Assembly (NCBI GenBank): GCA_004552305.1
Contig: SFOX01000060.1
Location: forward strand, 1 to 5,091
DNA from: Subdoligranulum variabile
Lineage (GTDB): Bacteria > Bacillota > Clostridia > Oscillospirales > Ruminococcaceae
DNA: 5,091 bases
Direction of reading: 5' to 3'
Shown here: positions 1 through 4,900 of the stretch, piece by piece
Layout: every line of letters begins with the position of its first letter
Position numbering within the stretch: position 1 is the stretch's first letter
Notes under the pieces: model-generated
Told to the model about the DNA's origin: nothing
Seen by the model: only the letters and a program-made list of their open reading frames with translations
Databases searched by the model: none
Position numbers and translations under genes: made by a program

Positions 1-1
1 A

Positions 2-280
2 GTTATGCCTGGAATTGAAATCGGACAGGATGCATTGGTTGCAGCTGGATGCACAGTAACAAAGAATGTGGAACCGTATGCTGTTGTTATGGGAAATCCG
101 GGAAAGCCTAGAGGCGATGTGCGTACAATTAAAAGCAAGACTACAGGGGAACCCATCTATCCTTGGAGACATCACTTTAATCATTATATGCCGTGGTCCG
201 AGAGCGATTTTGACACATGGTACAAGGATCTTGACGTGGAAATGAAAAAAGCATATAAAATTCAAGAAATAAAAGAATAA
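2..280 (+). CDS. Hexapeptide-repeat acyltransferase, C-terminal end (5' partial)
   Basis: This is the last 92 codons of a gene that begins before the window; the ATG at position 5 is internal, because the frame is open to the left edge. The residues MPGIEIGQDALVAAGCTVTK followed by PYAVVMGNPGKP are the last left-handed beta-helix coil and the closing loop of the CatB/LacA/WbbJ-like O-acetyltransferase family, which moves an acetyl group from acetyl-CoA to a sugar or antibiotic hydroxyl in the cytoplasm. The tail, with TGEPIYPWRHHF and MPW motifs, resembles acyltransferases of surface-polysaccharide (O-antigen or capsule) clusters, so sugar decoration is the likely role; this is inference. The catalytic His lies upstream, outside the window. 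The gene is clearly AT-richer than those beyond 534. The TAA at 278-280 is followed in the same frame by a decayed F420-dehydrogenase-like fragment, another gene type common in polysaccharide loci. Confidence 0.85.
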   Translation, partial: VMPGIEIGQDALVAAGCTVTKNVEPYAVVMGNPGKPRGDVRTIKSKTTGEPIYPWRHHFNHYMPWSESDFDTWYKDLDVEMKKAYKIQEIKE

Positions 281-532
281 TATGTGGATAAAGTAAAGCT
301 GGATTTAGAGGCAGGACGTGTTGTGTTTTTTATTGGAACATCCTGTTAAATCAATGGACTCTGGTTTTTTAATATTGATTATGATTCACTGATTTGCGTA
401 GATATAATTTGTCATGGCGTTCCATCTAAGATGTTGTGGAAGCAATATCTTCAGAATCGTGAAAAACACATTGGGAAGTGTCGATTTCTCAATTTTAGAA
501 GTAAGGATATGTGGGGGTATAGCATTATGTGA
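281..532 (+). pseudogene. Decayed fragment of F420 hydrogenase/dehydrogenase beta-subunit-like protein
   Basis: Reading from 281 in the acyltransferase frame gives an 83-codon stretch with one internal stop (TAA, 347-349) and a terminal TGA (530-532). Before the internal stop comes KLDLEAGRVVFFIGTSC, and after it INGLWFF, then DSLICVDIICHGVPS (about 386-427), WKQYL and FLNFRSKDMWGYS. The order (E.GK.VLF.GTPCQI.GL, then LICVD..CHGVPSP..W, then INFRDK..GW) matches the mid-part of the Coenzyme F420 hydrogenase/dehydrogenase beta-subunit family. These are roughly 400-residue, Fe-S-linked oxidoreductase-like proteins often found with polysaccharide pyruvyl transferases in exopolysaccharide clusters. 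The internal TAA lies exactly where the family has the CAA/CAG Gln of TPCQ, so a single C-to-T change explains it. The N-terminal part is missing right after the acyltransferase stop, and the C-terminal two thirds are missing at the junction near 533. It is almost certainly non-functional. The family assignment rests on motif recall, without an alignment. Confidence 0.72.
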
Positions 533-533
533 A

Positions 534-2093
534 TTACTGCTTCAATAGCAGCTTTTTCAGCGGCAGCAGGGCTGCCGGTTCGACACAGAAATTATGTATG
601 CCCAGCGCCAGGTAGGTGGGCAGCAGGGGGTAATTCTCCACCGTGATGCCGCACAGGTACACCGTGACGCTGTGGGCAATGGCAGTCTGCAGGATGCCGC
701 TTACCAACCGCTGCACGGCGGGTTCGGCGATGCGGGGCGCTGCCTCGGCGGCGGAGGTAAGCCCCAGCGCGTAGCGGGTCAGATCCTCGATATCAATGGC
801 CAGCAGTTGGGCGCCGTGATCCAGCAGATCGCCTGCCATAACAGCGGCGGAGGGACGGTCAATGATGCAGCCCATCGGCGGGGCTATCGTTTCGATGCCC
901 TCTGCCTTGAGCTGGGTGCGGCAGGCAGAAACCTCGCGGCAGCAATCGTCCCAGGCGGCAACGCCGTCCAAGCGGGGGAACATAATGCGCAGGTCGCCCT
1001 CCCCGGCGGCGCGCAGCAGCGCGCGGATCTGAGGGCGGTACACCCGCCTGCCGTCCAGCCGCTGCTGCACCTCGGCGCTCCACGGGGCGTCGTCATCGGC
1101 GGCAGGGTTGCAGGTGCGCACCGCCAGCATGGTGCCGTCGCTGCTGTGCAGGCGCGCACGCAGCAGTTCCAGCTGGCGCTCCTCCGAGCTGCCGTCCAGA
1201 ATCGTCGATTCGGTGCGCAGGATGCCGATGCCCGCCGCGCCCTGCGGCAAAAACGGGCTGCAGCTGGCGTTGGGGGAAATATTGTCAGAAATCAGCAGCC
1301 GGAATGCCGTGCCGCTTTGGGTCAGGCAGGGCAGGGCTGCCACGGGGTCGGGGGTGCGCCCGTGCAGACGGCGCAGGGCAATTTTGCAGTCGGTCTGCGC
1401 GACCTGCACACCATCCGGCTCGATGATCAGCCGCCCTACGCTGCCGTCGGCGTCCAAAATGGCGCGATGCCCCACGGCAAGCGCGGCGGTGCCGTCGCCC
1501 AGCTGCACAACAGAAGGGATGCCCAGCCCGCGCGCCATAATGGCGGCATGGCTGACGGTGCTGTCCTTGTCGCTGGCAAGCCCCAGCACCATGCGGCGGT
1601 CAATGCTGAACAAATCGCTGGGGAAAAACCGATCCGCCACCAGAATGCTCGGGCGGGTCAGGTGCAGGCGGCGGCGCGGGCGTCCGTCCAGAATATCCAC
1701 CACGCGCTGGCAGACATCGCAGACATCCACGCTGCGCTCCCGGATGTATTCATCGTCCACGTCGCGCAGGCGCTTGGCAAAAATCTGCTCGGCGCGCTCC
1801 ACCGCGGCGGCGCCGCCCGCCCCGGCGGCAATATAATCGCCGATCTCATTGGTGAAGGAATCGTCCTCCAGCAGGGCGATCTGAAACAGCAGAATATCGG
1901 CGTCAGGACCCTTGGCGCGCTGGCTCAGGCGGCGCAGCTCGTCCTTGGCAAGCACCACAGCCACGTCGTACAGGGCGCGTTCCCGAAACGGGTCGCACAC
2001 AATGCGGTGCAGCCCGGTGGTGCCGTGGTCAATCAGCTCCACCGGACCCAGAACCAGCCCGGGGGCTGCCGATACACCGGAAAATGTATACAT
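534..2093 (-). CDS. Divergent PTS enzyme I (phosphoenolpyruvate-protein phosphotransferase-like)
   Basis: Enzyme I takes phosphate from PEP onto a His and passes it to HPr in the cytoplasm, starting the sugar phosphotransferase relay. The 519-residue product has the full domain order: the FSGVSAAPGLVLGPV start (5-18), a helical HPr-binding region (about 30-140), and the swivelling phosphohistidine domain with STVSHAAIMARGLGIP (178-193, His182). A PEP-binding barrel follows, with GIGILRTE (288-295, Arg293), AVRT (324-327, Arg326), RALLRA (357-362), IMFP (370-373) and YLCGITVEN (479-487, Cys481). Several catalytic motifs are altered. The NPFLGYRAIR block before RALLRA appears deleted, removing an active-site Arg. 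The metal-ligand Glu in the VE(I/V)P motif is Asp412 in IIDRP. GTNDLTQY reads DIEDLTRY (434-441), keeping Asp437. The family is usually about 540-575 residues, so this is short. The start is supported by AAGGAGG seven bases upstream (2101-2107). The gene lies 89 bp downstream of the patatin gene, in the same direction. It could be a clade-typical PtsI, a paralog with a regulatory role, or a decaying copy. Confidence 0.88.
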   Translation of the reverse strand: MYTFSGVSAAPGLVLGPVELIDHGTTGLHRIVCDPFRERALYDVAVVLAKDELRRLSQRAKGPDADILLFQIALLEDDSFTNEIGDYIAAGAGGAAAVERAEQIFAKRLRDVDDEYIRERSVDVCDVCQRVVDILDGRPRRRLHLTRPSILVADRFFPSDLFSIDRRMVLGLASDKDSTVSHAAIMARGLGIPSVVQLGDGTAALAVGHRAILDADGSVGRLIIEPDGVQVAQTDCKIALRRLHGRTPDPVAALPCLTQSGTAFRLLISDNISPNASCSPFLPQGAAGIGILRTESTILDGSSEERQLELLRARLHSSDGTMLAVRTCNPAADDDAPWSAEVQQRLDGRRVYRPQIRALLRAAGEGDLRIMFPRLDGVAAWDDCCREVSACRTQLKAEGIETIAPPMGCIIDRPSAAVMAGDLLDHGAQLLAIDIEDLTRYALGLTSAAEAAPRIAEPAVQRLVSGILQTAIAHSVTVYLCGITVENYPLLPTYLALGIHNFCVEPAALLPLKKLLLKQ

Positions 2094-2182
2094 AAAGTCG
2101 CCTCCTTACGGCGGTTACAGCAGGACTAAGGCAATACCGCATAATTCTAAGTGCCGATACGGCGAGCGAGGTGCGGCAGATG
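2094..2182. other. Patatin/enzyme I intergenic spacer with small inverted repeats
   Basis: This 89-bp gap separates two same-direction minus-strand genes. It holds a compact GCCG-ATA-CGGC dyad (2153-2163) flanked by a wider CCGCA (2137-2141) / TGCGG (2172-2176) inverted repeat. There is no T-tract, so it is not a standard terminator, and I see no convincing promoter. Its AT-rich centre and nested repeats could be the remnant of a small repeated intergenic element or an RNA-processing hairpin. No second copy exists in the window. Confidence 0.3.
2101..2107 (-). promoter_or_regulatory. Ribosome binding site of the enzyme I-like gene
   Basis: AAGGAGG on the minus strand lies seven bases before the ATG at 2093-2091. 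This strong site fixes the start and shows that the gene is translated independently of the patatin gene upstream. Confidence 0.85.
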
Positions 2183-3400
2183 CTAAGCCAAAAGCGCAGA
2201 TAATACTTTGTGTATTGGCGAGCATTTTAAGGTGCGGCTGACCAGCGCGGTGACGAATTCCTCCGGCACGGTGGCGGCAATGGCACGCTCGGCAACGGTT
2301 TCGGCACGCTCCTTGCCGTCCCACAGGTCGGCAAAGCGGTCGGCGGGGTCCTTGTCAAAGCTGCCCATAAAGGTGGCTGCCAGCAGCTTGGGGGTATAGG
2401 GCAGGTCGGCGGGTACGCCCACGCGCTCGGCGGCAAGCTCCAGCGGTGCCAAGGCGCCGCGTGTGGGGGCGCTGGGGTTGGGCGCATAGGGGGCAGGGTA
2501 GTTCATACGCTGGCGGGCGGTGCGCTCAAACAGTGCCAACTCCGGCACGCGGGTGCAGGCATCGGCAAGGCAGCGCTGGTAGCTGTCCGCAAAGTGTGCC
2601 AGAAATCCGTCGGTGTCGGGCAGGATGGCGTATGCCGTGCCGCCGCACTGCCCGAACAGCCGCAGCGTGTCAAAGTAGCCAAGGGCGATGTTGCGCGCAG
2701 CGCGCTGGGGGTCAAAGTCCAGCGTGGGACCCAGGTTCCAGTGGCTGCGGATGATGCGGGTCGGCAGCCCGGTCGTGTTGGGGCGGGTGATGCCCACGCC
2801 GTCAATGTCCACGCCCAGCAGCTCCTCGGCGCCCATATCCTTGGCAAGGTCCAGCGGCATATTGTCGCGCCAGCCGCCGTCAATGTACTTGACGCCGTCG
2901 ATCTCGCGCGGGCGCAGCGCCGGAAAACACGCGCTGGACGCCAGCATATAGTCCTTGAGCTTTCCGGCGGGGATGTCCTCAATGGGGCAGCGGATGCTGC
3001 GCATCGTACTCAGTTCGGTCATTACCAAGCCAAACCGAATGGGGGAATGCCGCACGGCATCCTCGTCAATATAGCGGTCGATGGTTTCGCCCAGCGGCTC
3101 TACGTTCAGCCCGCCGCTGCGCACCACATCCATAAAAAAGTTGTACAGATCCTGTTTTTCGGTGGTGGCGGGCAGCTCCAGCACATCGTGCAGCTCCATG
3201 GTGCGCCAGATGTCCTCCGCCTCCTGCACCTTGCCCATGGTAAACAGAACACCGTTCAGCGCGCCGACGCTGGCACCGGTGATGATATCCGGCACCCAGC
3301 CCAGCTGCTGCAGGGCACGGTAGACCCCCACATGGTAGCTGCCCTTGGCACCGCCGCCCGCCAGCACCAGTGCGCGCACGGGCGCAGCCTTCTCGTTCAT
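2183..3400 (-). CDS. Patatin-like phospholipase (Ser-Asp dyad lipid acyl hydrolase)
   Basis: Patatin-family enzymes hydrolyse acyl ester bonds of phospholipids or other lipids with a Ser-Asp dyad. All signature elements are present in this 405-residue product. The oxyanion-hole glycine loop LAGGGAKGSYHVGVYRAL spans residues 13-30. The nucleophile elbow TGASVGALNG follows (41-50, Ser44 in GxSxG). The conserved ASSACFPALRP segment lies at 154-164, and the catalytic DGG is at 174-176 (Asp174) within KYIDGGWRDNMP. A further segment, LGPTLDFDPQRAARNIALGYFDT (223-245), resembles the post-catalytic part of clostridial patatins. The last 150 or so residues are less recognisable. No signal peptide or membrane helix is visible, so the protein is probably cytoplasmic or peripheral on the inner face of the membrane. 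The start is fixed by a strong RBS. The gene is divergent from the nucleotidyltransferase and probably co-transcribed with the enzyme I-like gene. The natural substrate cannot be read from the sequence. Confidence 0.93.
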   Translation of the reverse strand: MNEKAAPVRALVLAGGGAKGSYHVGVYRALQQLGWVPDIITGASVGALNGVLFTMGKVQEAEDIWRTMELHDVLELPATTEKQDLYNFFMDVVRSGGLNVEPLGETIDRYIDEDAVRHSPIRFGLVMTELSTMRSIRCPIEDIPAGKLKDYMLASSACFPALRPREIDGVKYIDGGWRDNMPLDLAKDMGAEELLGVDIDGVGITRPNTTGLPTRIIRSHWNLGPTLDFDPQRAARNIALGYFDTLRLFGQCGGTAYAILPDTDGFLAHFADSYQRCLADACTRVPELALFERTARQRMNYPAPYAPNPSAPTRGALAPLELAAERVGVPADLPYTPKLLAATFMGSFDKDPADRFADLWDGKERAETVAERAIAATVPEEFVTALVSRTLKCSPIHKVLSALLA

Positions 3401-3404
3401 GGAA

Positions 3405-3413
3405 CCACCTCCT
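3405..3413 (-). promoter_or_regulatory. Ribosome binding site of the patatin gene
   Basis: AGGAGGTGG on the minus strand nearly matches the full anti-Shine-Dalgarno complement. Its AGGAGG core ends seven bases before the ATG (3400-3398), confirming that start. Confidence 0.88.
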
Positions 3414-3419
3414 GTGATA

Positions 3420-3436
3420 GCTATAATTATTATAGC
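3420..3436. promoter_or_regulatory. Perfect palindrome GCTATAAT-T-ATTATAGC over the patatin promoter
   Basis: Eight-base arms pair perfectly around one central base. Each arm contains TATAAT, one copy per strand. The minus-strand copy suits the patatin gene, and the palindrome could serve as an operator. A second small dyad, GCATA-TT-TATGC, overlaps its end at 3435-3446. The role is inference from symmetry and position. Confidence 0.4.
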
Positions 3437-3437
3437 A
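3429..3437 (-). promoter_or_regulatory. Probable extended -10 promoter for patatin and enzyme I-like genes
   Basis: On the minus strand the sequence reads TGCTATAAT, a perfect -10 hexamer preceded by the TGn extension. It lies 28 bp before the patatin ATG, which would give a short leader carrying the RBS. The -35 position (TAGTAC with 17-bp spacing, 3452-3457) is poor, as is usual for extended -10 promoters. The -10 lies inside a perfect dyad (3420-3436), so a repressor could cover it. Confidence 0.5.
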
Positions 3438-3467
3438 TATTTATGCGGAATGTACTACTGTCTTTTA

Positions 3468-3479
3468 GCAAGTACTTGC
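3468..3479. promoter_or_regulatory. Perfect 12-bp palindrome GCAAGTACTTGC, candidate operator
   Basis: This perfectly self-complementary 12-mer overlaps the first four bases of the -35 element of the nucleotidyltransferase promoter. It also lies upstream of the divergent patatin promoter. Its symmetry and location suit a dimeric repressor or activator site. No regulator gene is in the window and I cannot assign a family. Confidence 0.4.
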
Positions 3480-3504
3480 CAGAAAAATAAAAAAGTAGTA
3501 TAGT
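3476..3504 (+). promoter_or_regulatory. Sigma-A type promoter for the nucleotidyltransferase gene
   Basis: The -35 element TTGCCA (3476-3481) and the -10 element TATAGT (3499-3504) each match consensus at five of six positions, with an ideal 17-bp spacer. The spacer is strongly A-rich. Transcription would start near 3511, giving a leader of about 110 nt before the ATG at 3621. Confidence 0.7.
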
Positions 3505-3515
3505 AAATCTATACT
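3497..3515. promoter_or_regulatory. Inverted repeat AGTATAG-N5-CTATACT across the -10 and start site
   Basis: Seven-base perfect arms (3497-3503 and 3509-3515) flank the spacer TAAAT. The repeat covers the -10 hexamer and the predicted transcription start of the nucleotidyltransferase gene, a classic repressor-operator position. It could also form a small 5'-end hairpin. Function is inferred. Confidence 0.42.
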
Positions 3516-3553
3516 GCACGCACCGCAAAAACGGGCGCGGCGGCAAAACATAA

Positions 3554-3592
3554 GGCAAGCCGCAGCGGCACAGAAAATCGTGCGGGCTTGCC
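3554..3592 (+). promoter_or_regulatory. Leader hairpin upstream of the nucleotidyltransferase
   Basis: GGCAAGCC (3554-3561) pairs perfectly with GGCTTGCC (3585-3592). Inside it GCAC (3568-3571) pairs with GTGC (3580-3583) around an eight-base A-rich loop. The structure ends 12 bases before the GAGGGAG ribosome binding site. No U-tract follows, so it is not a simple terminator. It may stabilise the mRNA, bind a protein or be part of a larger leader fold. I do not recognise a known riboswitch class. Confidence 0.45.
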
Positions 3593-3604
3593 AGAGTATT
3601 CTGT

Positions 3605-3611
3605 GAGGGAG
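3605..3611 (+). promoter_or_regulatory. Ribosome binding site deciding the nucleotidyltransferase start
   Basis: GAGGGAG lies nine bases before ATG 3621. It is weaker than the other RBSs of the window but correctly placed, and it supports the downstream ATG over the in-frame TTG at 3588. Confidence 0.6.
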
Positions 3612-3620
3612 AAATCAGCA

Positions 3621-4550
3621 ATGAACAAAAAGCCTATTTTGGTGGTTATGGCAGCCGGTATGGGCAGCCGTTACGGCGGCTTAAAGCAGATCGACCCGGT
3701 GGGACCTTCCGGCGAGGCAATTCTGGATTACAGCCTGTACGATGCCCGCCGTGCCGGGTTTGAAACCGTGGTGTTCATCATCAAGCACGAAATCGAGCAG
3801 GCTTTTCAGGAGGCCGTGGGCGCCCGCGCCCTGCGTGCCGGGTTTGAGGTGCGCTACGCCTACCAGCAGCTGGATAAATTGCCCGAAGGTTTCACCGTGC
3901 CGGAGGGTCGCGTCAAGCCGTGGGGTACCGCCCACGCCATTTTGGTGGCGGAGGAAGCCATCTGCGAAGCGCCCTTTGCGGTCATCAACGCCGATGACTA
4001 CTACGGTCCGCAGGGGTTCCAGCTGGTGTACGACTACCTGTGCAGCCACGCGGACGGGGACCGCTTTGCGTGGAGTATGGTCGGCTTTTTGCTTAAAAAC
4101 ACGGTCAGCGCCAACGGCAGTGTCAGCCGCGGCGTCTGCGTCACCGATGCGGCGGGCAACCTGCACAGCGTGACCGAGCGCACCTGCATTGCCCCGTATG
4201 CCGGCGGCATCCATTACAGTGAGGATGGCGGCGAAAGCTGGACGGATTTGGATGAAAATTCTGTAGTGTCGATGAATTTGTGGGGCTTCACCCCCGCCTA
4301 TATCGCCGAGGCAAAGGCGGGCTTTGCGGCGTTCCTGCGCGAGAACCTGCCCGTAAACCCGCTGAAATGCGAGTATTACCTGCCCAGCGTGGTCACGGCG
4401 GCGCTGCAGCAGGGCAAAGCGGAAGTCCGCGTGTTGACCAGCACCGACAAATGGCACGGCATCACCTACCGCGAGGATAAGCCCGAGCTGGTGGCTGCCC
4501 TGCAGCAGATGAGCGCGCAGGGTCTGTACCCGGCGGATCGGCTGTTCTGA
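3621..4550 (+). CDS. Sugar-nucleotidyltransferase family protein (NTP-transferase fold)
   Basis: Members of this family transfer a nucleotide from an NTP to a sugar phosphate or similar alcohol phosphate in the cytoplasm, supplying activated precursors for polysaccharides or lipids. The 309-residue product opens with a beta strand and the nucleotide-binding signature MAAGMGSRYGGLKQIDPVGP (10-29), with the usual Gly, Arg and Lys residues. A KPWGTAHA base- or ribose-contact segment follows (99-106), then the metal-binding INADDYYG (122-129, Asp125 and Asp126). Later markers are VVSMNLWGF (215-223), LKCEYYLPSVV (248-258) and the C-terminal DKWHGITYREDKP (276-288). The whole protein looks like the stand-alone NDP-sugar-pyrophosphorylase-like group in Firmicutes and Bacteroidetes, whose substrate is often unassigned. 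I chose ATG 3621, with GAGGGAG nine bases upstream, over an in-frame TTG at 3588: that TTG lies within a leader hairpin arm and would add residues before the conserved start. The gene is transcribed alone from its own promoter, divergent from patatin, and ends before a terminator. Confidence 0.88.
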   Translation: MNKKPILVVMAAGMGSRYGGLKQIDPVGPSGEAILDYSLYDARRAGFETVVFIIKHEIEQAFQEAVGARALRAGFEVRYAYQQLDKLPEGFTVPEGRVKPWGTAHAILVAEEAICEAPFAVINADDYYGPQGFQLVYDYLCSHADGDRFAWSMVGFLLKNTVSANGSVSRGVCVTDAAGNLHSVTERTCIAPYAGGIHYSEDGGESWTDLDENSVVSMNLWGFTPAYIAEAKAGFAAFLRENLPVNPLKCEYYLPSVVTAALQQGKAEVRVLTSTDKWHGITYREDKPELVAALQQMSAQGLYPADRLF

Positions 4551-4557
4551 GTTCCCT

Positions 4558-4612
4558 CAAAGAAGGGGTTCGTCGCGGTGTGGCTGCGCTACGCTTCTGC
4601 ACCCCTCCTTTG
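4558..4612. repeat. Long inverted repeat after the nucleotidyltransferase gene
   Basis: Twelve-base arms, CAAAGAAGGGGT (4558-4569) and ACCCCTCCTTTG (4601-4612), pair with one mismatch around a 31-base GC-rich loop, starting seven bases after the stop codon. There is no T-tract after either arm, so it is not a canonical Rho-independent terminator. It may protect the mRNA 3' end or be part of a small repeated element together with the hairpins that follow. Confidence 0.5.
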
Positions 4613-4627
4613 GATTCACCCCATCGC

Positions 4628-4674
4628 AAAAAATCGCGTTCTCATGCCTAACGGCGACTCGAACGCGATTTTTT
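4628..4674. terminator. Bidirectional Rho-independent terminator
   Basis: AAAAAATCGCGTTC (4628-4641) and GAACGCGATTTTTT (4661-4674) are perfect 14-base inverted arms around a 19-base loop, which itself holds GCC/GGC. Read on the + strand, the stem is followed by the six-T run that ends the nucleotidyltransferase transcript. Read on the minus strand it has the same form. The inverted T-tracts make it work in either direction and insulate the gene that follows. Confidence 0.82.
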
Positions 4675-4684
4675 CTCTAGAGGT

Positions 4685-4719
4685 ATTTTCATCGTCGGCA
4701 CAGGTCCGCCGATGAAAAT
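4685..4719. repeat. Inverted repeat (14-base arms, 7-base loop)
   Basis: ATTTTCATCGTCGG (4685-4698) and CCGCCGATGAAAAT (4706-4719) pair at 13 of 14 positions around CACAGGT. It comes ten bases after the terminator. No T-tract follows, so its role is unclear: it could be a second transcript-end structure, an operator or part of a small mobile or regulatory element. Confidence 0.5.
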
Positions 4720-4815
4720 GGATATAAATTTGGTTCCTCGACAGTCTGGCGCAGCCCCGGCGGGTAGCAGCGCATAAGACAGGTTTATGAGGAGATTCGC
4801 CCCTCCTACCATTAT
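4720..4815. other. Non-coding stretch with no clear feature
   Basis: This is the middle of the 350-bp spacer between the nucleotidyltransferase and the last gene. I see no supported ORF, tRNA or promoter in it. The only structure is a weak AGGAG/CTCCT hairpin near 4790-4806. Minus-strand ORFs that run through it lack an RBS and recognisable protein motifs. Confidence 0.4.
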
Positions 4816-4845
4816 GTAAAGAGCTGCTAGGAAACCGCGCTTTAC
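4816..4845. repeat. Inverted repeat overlapping the -35 region of the last gene
   Basis: GTAAAGAGC (4816-4824) and GCGCTTTAC (4837-4845) pair at eight of nine positions around a 12-base loop. The right arm contains most of the TTTACA -35-like element (4841-4846), so it may be an operator for the downstream gene. Confidence 0.35.
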
Positions 4846-4867
4846 AACGAAAAATCTGTGGTAGAAT
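4841..4867 (+). promoter_or_regulatory. Probable extended -10 promoter of the last gene
   Basis: TGGTAGAAT (4859-4867) is an extended -10 element (TGn plus TAGAAT, five of six). TTTACA at 4841-4846 could serve as -35, though its spacer is only 15 bp. Transcription would begin near 4874, about 27 bases before the ATG, leaving room for the RBS. Confidence 0.5.
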
Positions 4868-4886
4868 TTGAAATGGAGAACAAAAT

Positions 4887-4894
4887 AAGGAGGG
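4887..4894 (+). promoter_or_regulatory. Ribosome binding site of the last gene
   Basis: AAGGAGGG lies six bases before the ATG at 4901. It is a strong site that marks the true start of the partial gene running off the right edge. Confidence 0.85.
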
Positions 4895-4900
4895 ACTTCC

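Noticed and set aside
594..2129. Long + strand open frame (511 codons) opposite the enzyme I-like gene
   Set aside because: It is antisense to a well-supported enzyme I homolog, has no RBS and shows low-complexity Ala/Gly/Gln/His-rich composition typical of a GC-rich shadow frame.
2594..3490. + strand open frame opposite the patatin gene
   Set aside because: It is antisense to all the patatin catalytic motifs, has no recognisable domain and runs through the divergent promoter region.
3588..3620. TTG start giving an 11-residue longer nucleotidyltransferase
   Set aside because: The TTG lies inside the right arm of the leader hairpin with no SD sequence before it, while ATG 3621 has GAGGGAG at proper spacing and begins just before the conserved first strand.
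3430..3621. Minus-strand 63-codon open frame in the divergent control region
   Set aside because: It overlaps a strong + strand promoter and the leader hairpin, and shows no RBS or protein-like motif.
3681..4457. Minus-strand open frame opposite the nucleotidyltransferase
   Set aside because: It mirrors a gene with clear motifs and is an artefact of codon bias, with no RBS or family resemblance.
4642..4670. tRNA-like string on the minus strand (TTCGAGTC)
   Set aside because: It is just the loop and arm of the terminator. No acceptor, D or anticodon stem can be built around it.
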